Shown one piece after another: positions 37,361 through 44,514 of a DNA stretch of 64,000 nt. The notes under the pieces are model-generated. The model ran no database searches and was not told the DNA's origin. It was given only the letters and a program-made list of their open reading frames with translations. Made by a program: the position numbers and the translations under genes. This stretch comes from Actinoplanes octamycinicus (lineage in GTDB: Bacteria; Actinomycetota; Actinomycetes; Mycobacteriales; Micromonosporaceae), in NCBI RefSeq assembly GCF_014205225.1, contig NZ_JACHNB010000001.1:744001-808000 (forward strand), given 5' to 3'. Positions within the stretch are counted from its first letter, which is position 1. Every line of letters starts with the position of its first letter.

Positions 37361-37549
37361 TTACGGGACGGTGCGCTCGATCGCGGCGGCCCCGTCGCGC
37401 TCCAGCTCGGCGCGGGCCCGGGCGATGTTCGCCGGCGTCGGGTCCTTGCCCTGGGCGACCGCGAGGTCCTCGGGGTCCCAGGGCTGCTCGGCGCCGGTGC
37501 GCCAGACGGGCGGCGTGGCCGCCTCGGACGATGTGCGGATCGTGCTCAT
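37361..37549 (-). CDS. small conserved-type hypothetical protein
   Basis: 62 residues: MSTIRTSSEAATPPVW then RTGAEQPWDPEDLAVAQGKD and a helical tail ANIARARAELERDGAAAIERTVP. Soluble, acidic, no known motif. The start ATG 37549 has GGAGGGG 5 nt upstream; a longer frame to 37600 has no RBS. It is an isolated small gene; the 209 bp beyond its stop and the 303 bp before its start carry only a 12-bp direct repeat and a possible leader ORF. Confidence 0.65.
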   Translation of the reverse strand: MSTIRTSSEAATPPVWRTGAEQPWDPEDLAVAQGKDPTPANIARARAELERDGAAAIERTVP

Positions 37550-37672
37550 GATGGCCCCTCCTGGTGGTCTTCCGGGCGGCGGTGGCGCCCGGTCTCCCAT
37601 TCTTCACGCCGGGTAGGGGCAAGGGGCCCGAACTGAGCGCTAACTGGACAGAACCTGCGCGTTACGGATGGA

Positions 37673-37684
37673 CGCAAAGTAGCG
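37673..37684. repeat. 12-bp direct repeat, copy 2
   Basis: Second CGCAAAGTAGCG, matching 37286-37297. It lies in the gap between divergent genes 37361-37549 and 37853-38212, within AT-richer sequence (TTACGGATGGACGCAAAG...GAATACATTTTCG), so it could be near a promoter. Confidence 0.4.
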
Positions 37685-37787
37685 AGCCGAATACATTTTC
37701 GCGTGTCACGAGTGCCCGGGGCGTATCGTCCCGACAACGGCCCCCGGCGGGGTCGTCGGCGCGCGTGAGGTGAGGGGACGAATCTGC

Positions 37788-37856
37788 ATGACGCACCGCA
37801 CCGCAGCGAAACGAGGGCCGGCCGGCCGGACGATCGAGCGCGGAGGCCCGGCGTGA
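37788..37856 (+). CDS. possible 22-residue leader peptide
   Basis: A short frame, MTHRTAAKRGPAGRTIERGG plus PA, ends in a GTGA junction with the gene at 37853. It has GAGGGGAC about 7 nt before its ATG and is highly basic. It may be a coupling leader or a chance ORF; nothing else supports it. Confidence 0.3.
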   Translation: MTHRTAAKRGPAGRTIERGGPA

Positions 37857-38212
37857 CCGGGCTCTGGGACGCGGAGCGCGACGCGGGCGAGGTGGTGCGG
37901 GCGCTGACCGGCCTCGCCGCCCTGCTCGGCCAGGACGCCGCCGACCCAGGACCGGACCAGGAGACGTTGCGGCTCGTCCGGCAGCTGGTCGCGAACGGCG
38001 CGGCCTCGGCCGCCCGGGTCCAGGCCTACCTGCACGAGCAGGGTGGCGCCGGGGACGGCGACGCCGTCGCGGTGCCGCCGTCGCTGGCCCCGTGGCGGGA
38101 GTGGGCGCCGTCGCGCGGTCACCTGTTCACCAGTCGCCGGTCGCCCGGCACGCTCAGCGTGCGCCGGATCAACGAGGTGCCCCAGCCGCGCCGGTGCGAC
38201 CCGGGCGAGTGA
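37853..38212 (+). CDS. hypothetical protein
   Basis: 119 residues, unrecognised. The N-terminal half is helical (MTGLWDAERDAGEVVRALTG, DQETLRLVRQLVANGAASAARVQAYLHEQGG) and the C-terminal half is basic and Trp/Pro/Arg-rich (LAPWREWAPSRGHLFTSRRS). No signal peptide or membrane helix. GTG 37853 has GGAGG about 6 nt upstream. It is convergent with the AraC gene, whose stop is 37 bp away. It may be coupled to the 22-residue leader frame. Confidence 0.6.
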   Translation: MTGLWDAERDAGEVVRALTGLAALLGQDAADPGPDQETLRLVRQLVANGAASAARVQAYLHEQGGAGDGDAVAVPPSLAPWREWAPSRGHLFTSRRSPGTLSVRRINEVPQPRRCDPGE

Positions 38213-38249
38213 ACCGCGGCCGGGACCGGTCCGGCCGCCGCCGCGGTCG

Positions 38250-39245
38250 CTAGGCCCGCCGGCGCAGTGTCTCGGACGGCGAGGCGCCGAACCGTGCCCG
38301 GTAGGCCGAGGCGAACCGCCCCAGGTGGGCGAAGCCCCAGCGGTGCGCGACCGCGGCCACGGTGACCGTGGCCGGGTCGGCGTGCCGCAGCGTCTCGTGC
38401 GCCCGGGTCAGCCGGACCTCCTGCAGGTAGGCCATCGGCGTGCACCCGACGTGCCGCCGGAACCCCTCCTGCAGCGACCGCACGCTCATCCGCGCCTCCC
38501 GGGCCAGGTCGGCGACCGTGAACGGCCGGTCCGGCTCGGCGTTGATCGTGTCCAGCACCCGCCGGATCGCCCGGGGCGGGCCGGCCGCGGCCGGGGTGAC
38601 CAGCTCGTCGTGGTACCGGTGCGGGACGCTCAGCAGCAGGCCGCTGAGCACGCTGCTGCACAGGTGCTCGGCGATCTGCGGCTGGTAGATCAGGCTGGTC
38701 TCGTGCTCCAGCTCGTCGTGCAGCAGCCGGATCAGCCGGCTCCAGCTGTGCGCCGGGCCGCCGGTCAGGTCGAAGGCGACCGGCAGGTCGATCGGTCCCT
38801 CGACCGGGTGACCGAGCAGCGCCGCGAGTTCACTCTCCAGGGCCCACCGCTCGATCCGCACGTCGATCTCCGCGGACGGGGTCTGCGGGCGCAGGTAGAC
38901 CGGATCGCCGGGGCGGAAGGCGACTGCGGTGGCCGGCCCGGCGGTGACCTCCCGGCCGTTGCGGCGGGCCAGCACCCGCCCGGCGGTCGGCAGGGTCAGG
39001 TGATACGCGTCGACCGCGGGGGCGACCAGAGTCACGCGGCCGGCGAACGTGAGATGACCGACGGTGAGAGGTCCGAGTTGGATCACCTCGGCGCCGACCA
39101 TCGCCTCGGCGCACTCCGGCGTGCCCAGCGACACCGGGTGGTAGAAACGATTCAGGACGTCACGCGCCTCCCGCACCCGGATGCTGTCGAAGTGAACAGC
39201 TCCCGGGGACGCCGGCCCGGTGGTCACGATCGCCGCCTCAGGCAT
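38250..39245 (-). CDS. AraC family transcriptional regulator
   Basis: 331 residues. The N-terminal ligand-binding-like domain (about 20-190) resembles the AraC_binding_2 type, with HLTFAGRVTLVAPAVDAYHL and a PGDPVYLRPQ loop. Two C-terminal helix-turn-helices follow (FTVADLAREARMSVRSLQEGFRRHVGCTPM and VAHRWGFAHLGRFASAYRARFGASPSETL). It activates or represses unknown targets; the divergent STAS gene is the nearest candidate, across a 286-bp lower-GC gap (39246-39531). That gap holds an AGGAAC-GCGG-GTTCCT hairpin and no further gene. Confidence 0.88.
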   Translation of the reverse strand: MPEAAIVTTGPASPGAVHFDSIRVREARDVLNRFYHPVSLGTPECAEAMVGAEVIQLGPLTVGHLTFAGRVTLVAPAVDAYHLTLPTAGRVLARRNGREVTAGPATAVAFRPGDPVYLRPQTPSAEIDVRIERWALESELAALLGHPVEGPIDLPVAFDLTGGPAHSWSRLIRLLHDELEHETSLIYQPQIAEHLCSSVLSGLLLSVPHRYHDELVTPAAAGPPRAIRRVLDTINAEPDRPFTVADLAREARMSVRSLQEGFRRHVGCTPMAYLQEVRLTRAHETLRHADPATVTVAAVAHRWGFAHLGRFASAYRARFGASPSETLRRRA

Positions 39246-39531
39246 GCCGTCCGGTGCTCCATCGCATACGGTGAGTATTCGGTCAGATTCAGTGGACAGT
39301 CAACGTCGTCGCCACGCAGTGACCGTTCCAGCACATTCCGGCCATATGAACTACTCTGGCGTTCCGCGCCTACGTGGCGTAACTTGCAGACCAGCGGATT
39401 GTTGTAGGAACGCGGGTTCCTTGCGGCGTCTCCCAGCGAACGCCGTGTGCGGACGACCCTTCTCCGGCCGGCGCACCGTGTCCCGCGGCAAGTCGGCGTC
39501 GGACGTCCCGACGCCAGAAGAGAGGGCAGCT

Positions 39532-39888
39532 GTGTATCTGCCGATCACGACCCGCCAGCTGGCCGACGGCACCGTCGAGATCGCCCCGAGCGGGGAGATC
39601 GACCTCGACAACGCGCACGTCATGCGGGACGCCGTCAACGACGTCCTGACCACCATGACGCCCACGAAGATCTGCTTGGATCTGCAGCGCGTCATGCTGA
39701 TCGACAGCATCGGGATCGGGATTCTGGTGGCGTGTTTCCACACCGCCGCCGCCAGCGGGATCAAGCTGGTGGTGAGCCACCCCAGTGCCACGGTCTACCG
39801 GCAACTGTGGGTGTCCGGCCTGGTCGGCCTTCTGGGCTGTGCCGAGCCACCCTCCCCGCGCACCTCGGTGGGGCTCCGGCCCTCCTGA
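39532..39888 (+). CDS. STAS domain protein (anti-anti-sigma factor type)
   Basis: 118 residues forming one STAS domain: GTVEIAPSGEIDLDNAHVMRDAV, TKICLDLQRVMLIDSIGIGILVACF. The conserved phosphorylatable Ser is Ser59 in ID-S-IGIG. These proteins bind an anti-sigma kinase and, when unphosphorylated, free a sigma factor. No partner kinase is adjacent. GTG 39532 with GAGAGGG upstream is chosen; a much longer in-frame extension crosses an AT-richer promoter-like region and is rejected. The C-terminus runs into a Pro/Ser-rich tail. Confidence 0.85.
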   Translation: MYLPITTRQLADGTVEIAPSGEIDLDNAHVMRDAVNDVLTTMTPTKICLDLQRVMLIDSIGIGILVACFHTAAASGIKLVVSHPSATVYRQLWVSGLVGLLGCAEPPSPRTSVGLRPS

Positions 39889-39956
39889 CGGCGCGGTCCT
39901 CGCCGCGGTTCACCCCTGCGGGGGTGGCGGCCGACCGAATCCGATTGAGCAGCACC

Positions 39957-39992
39957 GCGTGGCCCGTCACCTTCTCCGGTGGCGGGCCACGC
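39957..39992. terminator. bidirectional hairpin between STAS and hydrolase genes
   Basis: A 15-bp stem (one T-G wobble) with 6-nt loop TTCTCC; outer arms GCGTGGCCCG and CGGGCCACGC. It lies between two convergent genes and probably terminates both. Confidence 0.75.
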
Positions 39993-39999
39993 TGCTGAT

Positions 40000-40061
40000 C
40001 GGCGGACCGGCGACGGCGGCGGACCGGCGACGGCGGCGGACCGGCGACAGCGGCGGACCGG
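40000..40061. repeat. 17-bp tandem repeat, about 3.6 copies
   Basis: Unit CGGCGGACCGGCGACGG repeated with one substitution (GACAG) in the third copy, ending 2 bp before the stop of the hydrolase gene. The unit length is not a multiple of three, so it is non-coding in character. Confidence 0.85.
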
Positions 40062-40062
40062 C

Positions 40063-40872
40063 TCAGCGGGGACGGTTCAGGAACTCCACGGTCGCGGCGA
40101 CGGCCTGGCTGACGTACTCGTCGTTGTCGTAGAGGTCGACGTGCCGGGTGCAGTCCAGCCAGCGGGTCTCGTCGGCGCGCATCGCCTCGGCCAGCTCCGG
40201 GGAGCAGTAGGCGTCCTGGCGGCCGTGCACGATCAGGCTGGGCGGCAGCAGTGGGCGGACGCCGAGCACGTCCAGCGTCATCAGGCTGTGCAGCGAACCG
40301 CGGGTCACCCTGTTCTCCCAGGTGCCGCGGCCGAGCCAGCGGGAATAGTAGGACCACGGCTCCTCGCCGGGCATGGCGGCCTCACCGGACTCGGCGACCG
40401 CCGGGATCTCCTCGTCGTAACGGTCCAGCATGTCGGTCAAGGCTTTCCGGTACGACTCCGTGCCCATCCGCTCGGCGAACCAGGCCGGGCTGTTGTAGGC
40501 CCCGGCGATGCCCACCACGGCCCGCACCCGGGGATCGGTGGCGGCGGCCCGCATCGCGTAGCCGGCGCCGAGGCAGACACCGACCACGGCCGGGTCATAG
40601 CCGTCCAGCACACCGACCGCGGCCCGCAGATCGGCCAGTTTGCCCTGGCTGTCCTCGTGACCACGGCGGCCCTCGCTGGCCCCGAAGCCACGGTGGTCGA
40701 ACACCAGGGTGGTGATGCCGGCTGCGGTCAGCCGCTCCGCGTAGTCGGCGACCACCTGCTCCTTGACGCCGGTGAACGGGCCGGTGAGCACCGCGGCACG
40801 GTCACCCGGAGCGGTCCGCAGCACCCCGGAGAGCCGGAGTCCCTCGCTGATGAACGTCACTGTTTCGGTCAC
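40063..40872 (-). CDS. alpha/beta hydrolase with Cys in the nucleophile elbow
   Basis: 269 residues. The strand-loop LVFDHRGFGASEG and the elbow VVGVCLGAGYAMRAA are typical of the fold, but the nucleophile is Cys100 (G-V-C-L-G) rather than Ser. The acid may be the Asp in VHGRQDAYCSPE and the base the His in DCTRHVDLYD. Cys nucleophiles occur in dienelactone-hydrolase-like enzymes. The substrate is unknown. It is divergent from the HxlR gene across 69 bp, so that regulator probably controls it. Confidence 0.82.
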   Translation of the reverse strand: MTETVTFISEGLRLSGVLRTAPGDRAAVLTGPFTGVKEQVVADYAERLTAAGITTLVFDHRGFGASEGRRGHEDSQGKLADLRAAVGVLDGYDPAVVGVCLGAGYAMRAAATDPRVRAVVGIAGAYNSPAWFAERMGTESYRKALTDMLDRYDEEIPAVAESGEAAMPGEEPWSYYSRWLGRGTWENRVTRGSLHSLMTLDVLGVRPLLPPSLIVHGRQDAYCSPELAEAMRADETRWLDCTRHVDLYDNDEYVSQAVAATVEFLNRPR

Positions 40873-40941
40873 AGGCCGACGTTAGGCTGCGAGGACAACG
40901 CCGGACAGAAGGCACTTCCGGGTACCCATGGGGGGCGCAGC

Positions 40942-41271
40942 GTGGACGTGTTCGTGCCAGACGTGCTGGAGGAGGGCTGCGTGACCCGGCAGGCCCTGGA
41001 GCGGCTGGCGGTGAAATGGCGGGTGCTGCTGATCTACGCGCTGGCCGACGGGGCGCAGCGGCCGGCCCGGCTGCGCCGGCGGATCCCCGGGATCACCCCG
41101 AAGATGCTGACCGAGACGCTGCGCGGGATGGAGGCGGACGGACTGGTCACCCGCCGGGTGTACAAGGTGGAGCCGCCGCAGCACGTGGAGTACGAGCTGA
41201 CCGAGCTGGGCCGGACCCTGCGCGAGCCGCTGGCCGCGATCTGCGACTGGGCCCGGAAGCACGGCGCATGA
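40942..41271 (+). CDS. HxlR family transcriptional regulator
   Basis: 109 residues, winged helix: ALERLAVKWRVLLIYALADG, ARLRRRIPGITPKMLTETLRGMEADGLVTRRVY, PQHVEYELTELGRTLREPLAAICDWARKH. HxlR proteins sense aldehydes or redox state and usually regulate the divergent gene, here the Cys-nucleophile hydrolase. The N-terminal Cys in EEGCVTRQ is in the usual redox-sensing position. GTG 40942 follows GGGGGCGCAG. Its stop overlaps ATG 41268, which opens into the 30-bp tandem-repeat array. Confidence 0.88.
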   Translation: MDVFVPDVLEEGCVTRQALERLAVKWRVLLIYALADGAQRPARLRRRIPGITPKMLTETLRGMEADGLVTRRVYKVEPPQHVEYELTELGRTLREPLAAICDWARKHGA

Positions 41272-41540
41272 CCGGCCCAGCCCCAGCAGCGCCGCACAGG
41301 ACCGGCCCGGCTCCAGCGGCGCCGCACGCGACCGGCCCGGCTCCAGCGGCGCCGCACGCGACCGGCCCGGCTCCAGCGGCGCCGCACGCGACCGGCCCGG
41401 CCCCAGCGGCGCCGCACGCGACCGGCCCGGCTCCAGCGGCGCCGCACGCGACCGGCCCGGCCCCAGCAGCGCCGCACGCGACCGGCCCGGCCCCAGCAGC
41501 GCCGCACGCGACCGGCCCGGCCCCAGCAGCGCCGCACGCG
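41271..41540 (+). repeat. nine tandem 30-bp repeats
   Basis: The unit ACCGGCCCGGCTCCAGCGGC followed by GCCGCACGCG starts at 41271, 41301, 41331, 41361, 41391, 41421, 41451, 41481 and 41511. Copies differ by one to three bases, mostly C/T or A/G, and a partial unit follows. Read from ATG 41268, which overlaps the HxlR stop, the array encodes nine decapeptides T-G-P-A-P-A-A-P-H-A, a Pro/Ala-rich flexible sequence. The same frame stays open for over 1 kb, but beyond about 41600 it is antisense to a better gene, so I annotate the repeat and not a protein. Confidence 0.95.
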
Positions 41541-41609
41541 ACCGGCGGGGGTCCGGAGCCCGCCAGGCGACCCGGCCGGGTGCGGCAGCGCGGCGGGACC
41601 GGCCCGAGC

Positions 41610-42068
41610 TCAGTCGTTCAGCTGGCTGTGCTGGATCTCGGTGAGCGCCGCGGTCAGCCAGGTGCGCGGGTCCCGCCCGGCGAGCAGGTCGGTGAGCAGC
41701 AGCGCGGCGTTGCGGGCCAGGGCGTCCGGCTTCGGCGCCGGCATCCCGTCCTCGTCGAGCACGCCCAGCGCCCCGGCCAGCAGCCAGAGCACCACCTGCG
41801 GGTGCGCGTCCGGGTGCGCGCGGACGCAGGAGGCCAGCGCGTCCCGGATGTCGTCGGCGGTCAGCCCGTCCGGGTGCCCGTCCTCCAGCAGCAGCCGCAC
41901 CGCGGTGCCCAGGATCAGCCCGGTGTGCGCCGGGTCGAGCCCGGCCAGATCGCCGACGGCCTCGTCCAGCGCGGCGTCGTCACCGGCCCGGACCGCCTCG
42001 ACCGCCGCGGTGGTGGCGGCCGCCACGGGACGGGCCGGCGCCGGCAGATGCCGCCAGTTCTCACTCAT
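41610..42068 (-). CDS. hypothetical protein
   Basis: 152 residues, all-helical and acidic. It starts MSENWRHLPAPARPVAAATTAAVEAVR and continues with DEAVGDLAGLDPAHTGLILGTAVRLLLEDGHPDGLTADD, broken by short loops, ending TEIQHSQLND. No signal, membrane helix or known motif. It resembles actinobacterial helical proteins of unknown function. It begins at ATG 42068; the 329 bp upstream (42069-42397) contain a long inverted repeat. The 30-bp repeat array lies 69 bp past its stop. Confidence 0.65.
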   Translation of the reverse strand: MSENWRHLPAPARPVAAATTAAVEAVRAGDDAALDEAVGDLAGLDPAHTGLILGTAVRLLLEDGHPDGLTADDIRDALASCVRAHPDAHPQVVLWLLAGALGVLDEDGMPAPKPDALARNAALLLTDLLAGRDPRTWLTAALTEIQHSQLND

Positions 42069-42124
42069 CCCGCGACCCTATCGGGGCCCGATCCGGGGCC
42101 GGCACGTCGCGACCGCGCACGGTC

Positions 42125-42181
42125 CCGGCTGGCTCCCACGGGTGTCTCGGCCGGGCCGAGACACCCGTGGGAGCCAGCCGG
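42125..42181. repeat. perfect inverted repeat, 26-bp arms
   Basis: Left arm CCGGCTGGCTCCCACGGGTG plus TCTCGG pairs without mismatch with the right arm across the 5-nt loop CCGGG. It lies between divergent genes (41610-42068 minus, 42398-42757 plus), not after a gene end. It may be an attenuator, an upstream-facing terminator, or a small mobile palindromic element. The rest of 42069-42397 shows no gene. Confidence 0.9.
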
Positions 42182-42397
42182 GGCGGTGCGCCGAGGCCGG
42201 GCGGTGACCGGCGCGGGGTGGGGTTTCGCGGTCGTGACCACCCGCGGGCGTCGCCCTGGAGGGCCGGGCGTTCTGGCCGCGCCAGCGGCCTGCCCGGCCC
42301 GGAAGGGTCCCTGGCGGGAGCGACGATCGGTGATCAGCGCGGATCCGAGTCAGCAATCTCTTGATCGTGATGTTGAGCGAACGGCGGGAGCGGAAGA

Positions 42398-42757
42398 ATG
42401 ACCAGCTTGGACGCGGTGACGGCGTGGGTCGACGGCTATCGCAAGGCCTGGGAGACGAATGATCCGGACGACGTGCGGGATCTGTTCGCCGACGACGCGG
42501 CCTACTTCACCGAGCCCTACGCCCAGCCCTGGGTCGGCCGCGAGGCGATCGTCGCCGGCTGGCTGGAGCACCGGGACGAACCGGGCACCACCACGTTCAC
42601 CTGGCATCCGCTGATCATCACGGACGAGCTCGCGGTGATCGAGGGGCGCACGGTCTACCCGGATCGAGAGTTCCGCAACATGTGGGTGCTCCGGCTGGAC
42701 CACACCGGGCAGGCCCGGCAGTTCACCGAGTGGTGGATGGAGGTGCCGGCGGCCTGA
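42398..42757 (+). CDS. SnoaL-like / NTF2-fold protein
   Basis: 119 residues: VDGYRKAWETNDPDDVRDLFADDAAYFTEPY, GREAIVAGWLEHRDEPGTTTF and a final QFTEWWMEVPAA. This is the cone-shaped NTF2/SnoaL fold used by small cyclases, isomerases and binding proteins. The pocket residues cannot be assigned to a reaction. GGGAGCGGA lies before ATG 42398. It is convergent with the CocE gene, whose stop is 22 bp away. Confidence 0.8.
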   Translation: MTSLDAVTAWVDGYRKAWETNDPDDVRDLFADDAAYFTEPYAQPWVGREAIVAGWLEHRDEPGTTTFTWHPLIITDELAVIEGRTVYPDREFRNMWVLRLDHTGQARQFTEWWMEVPAA

Positions 42758-42779
42758 ACGGCGACGCCGGCCCGGCAGG

Positions 42780-44411
42780 TCAGCCGATGGTGGCGGGTGG
42801 GGCCGTGGCCACCGGCAGGGTGAGCCGGGAGGCCGCCACGTCGACGGTGTGCCGGGAGGCGGCCAGGCCGGCGCCGTCGGTGCCCGGGTTGCGGGCGAAG
42901 CGGGGGAACGCGCCGCCGGAGATCTGCAACCGCAGCCGGTGCCCGGCGAGCAACCGGTGGAAGCACTGGTCCAGGGTGAGCTCGAGTCGTTGCGGCCGAC
43001 CGGCCGGGATCGCCGGGTCGAGCCGCCGGTGCTGGTCGGCGAAGTTGTGCGAGCGGCCGTCCGGGTCGACGTCGCAGAGCCGGACGAAGACGTCCGCGAA
43101 CGGATTGTCCACGCTCAGCGTGAGGTCGAGCACCGGCGAGCCGATCACGTCGACCGCGGTCGGCAGCGGATCGGTGCTGAACACCAGCACGTCCGCGCGG
43201 GCCTCGAGCGGCCGGTTGTCCTTCACCCCCATCGAGCCGGTCAGCGTCCGGCCGCCCAGCGACGGCGTCGGGTCGGCCGGGTCGTAGCGGAACTCGGCGA
43301 CGCCCTCCGGCCCGTCCGGCGCGGTGGTGGTCAACCGGCGCCCGGCCCGCAGGTGCAGGGTGGCCGGCTCGGACGGCGGCGGCCAGGCGGGCAGCTCGTG
43401 CCAGGCTTTCTCGCCGGTCCGGTGCACTCGGACGGGTGACTTGCGGGCCGCCGCGCCGCCGGCCAGGTGTTGATCGAGCCAGGCCAGGCTCTCCCGGGCG
43501 ACCAGACCGGCCGCGTGCAGCCCGACCTGCAGGTGGGTCCACGGGCCGACGGTCAGCGCGACGTCGACACCGCGCTCGTGGAGCGTCTCGTACTGCTGCA
43601 GGGTCTGGTCCAGGAAGAGGTCCTGCCAGCCGCCGATCAGCAGGGTCGGCGCGTCGAGGTTGGTCAGCGCGTCGCCGGCCCGGTACGGCTCCCACCACGG
43701 GTCGTCGCCGTCCGGATGACCGACCCACTCGGCGAACCACGGGGCCCGGTCGCCGAGCACCGGCCGGGCCGACTCGGCGAGCGGCAACCCGGCCAGCGCG
43801 GGCCGCAGCCGGCGCTGGGCGGTGGCCATGCTGAGCACCCGGCGCAGCCCGCCGTCCTCCTGGTGGACGATCTGGTCGCTCCAGCCGAGGAAGTCACCGA
43901 GGGTGAAGGCGCCGGTCCCGTAGGTCGCCTCGCGGAAGTCGTGCGGCGCCACGTAGACGACCGCGGCGCGCAGCTCCGGCGGCGGGTCCTGGAGCAGCGT
44001 CCACTGGGTCCAGCCCAGGTAGGAGGCCCCGAGGGTGGCCAGCCGGCCGTCGAACCAGGGCTGCTCGCGGAGCCAGGCGACGGTGTCCCGGCCGTCCTCG
44101 GCCTCCTGGGCCATCGGCGTGAAGGTGCCCTCCGAGCCGAACGTGCCGCGCACGCTCTGCAACAGCACGTGGTAGCCGCGGGCCGCGAACATCCGCCCGT
44201 TCAGCGCCGAGGTGAGCAGGTTGCGCCCGTACGGCGTGCGGATCAGCACGGTCCCGCCGGGCCGGTCGGTGTGCGGCGCGAAGTGATCGCCGAGCAGCCG
44301 GACGCCGTCCCGCATCGGGGTCCGGACGGTCTCCACCGAGTACTGATTCAGTGCCGGCGCCTGGCCGAGCAATCGGCTCACCACCGCGTCGCCCAGCCGC
44401 TGACGTTTCAT
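42780..44411 (-). CDS. CocE/NonD family hydrolase (X-Pro dipeptidyl-peptidase class)
   Basis: 543 residues. The alpha/beta-hydrolase core (about 30-320) begins VRTPMRDGVRLLGDHFAP and carries nucleophile Ser130 in LGASYLGWTQW. An Asp in LIGGWQDLFLDQ and a His in VGPWTHLQVG complete the triad. The C-terminal jelly-roll domain (about 330-543) with DVFVRLCDVDPDGRSHNF is typical of cocaine esterase and acylase relatives. No signal peptide, so it is cytosolic. Substrates are acyl esters or amides, unspecified. ATG 44411 is used; an in-frame extension to 44531 overlaps the divergent kinase promoter. Confidence 0.88.
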   Translation of the reverse strand: MKRQRLGDAVVSRLLGQAPALNQYSVETVRTPMRDGVRLLGDHFAPHTDRPGGTVLIRTPYGRNLLTSALNGRMFAARGYHVLLQSVRGTFGSEGTFTPMAQEAEDGRDTVAWLREQPWFDGRLATLGASYLGWTQWTLLQDPPPELRAAVVYVAPHDFREATYGTGAFTLGDFLGWSDQIVHQEDGGLRRVLSMATAQRRLRPALAGLPLAESARPVLGDRAPWFAEWVGHPDGDDPWWEPYRAGDALTNLDAPTLLIGGWQDLFLDQTLQQYETLHERGVDVALTVGPWTHLQVGLHAAGLVARESLAWLDQHLAGGAAARKSPVRVHRTGEKAWHELPAWPPPSEPATLHLRAGRRLTTTAPDGPEGVAEFRYDPADPTPSLGGRTLTGSMGVKDNRPLEARADVLVFSTDPLPTAVDVIGSPVLDLTLSVDNPFADVFVRLCDVDPDGRSHNFADQHRRLDPAIPAGRPQRLELTLDQCFHRLLAGHRLRLQISGGAFPRFARNPGTDGAGLAASRHTVDVAASRLTLPVATAPPATIG

Positions 44412-44514
44412 GCTTGAAGACCATATCGGCGGCCTGCCGAATATGAAAGATGAATGGCATTCGCAGCGGTTCTCGGATGTGCGAATCGGCGAGCATTTCG
44501 GCACACTGCGTCGG

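Noticed and set aside
41271..41540. CRISPR array
   Set aside because: The 30-bp units abut without spacers and no cas genes are present, so this is a tandem repeat.
41541..42401. Extended protein following the decapeptide repeats
   Set aside because: Beyond the array the frame is antisense to the helical protein at 41610-42068 and crosses the 26-bp palindrome; no domain is visible.
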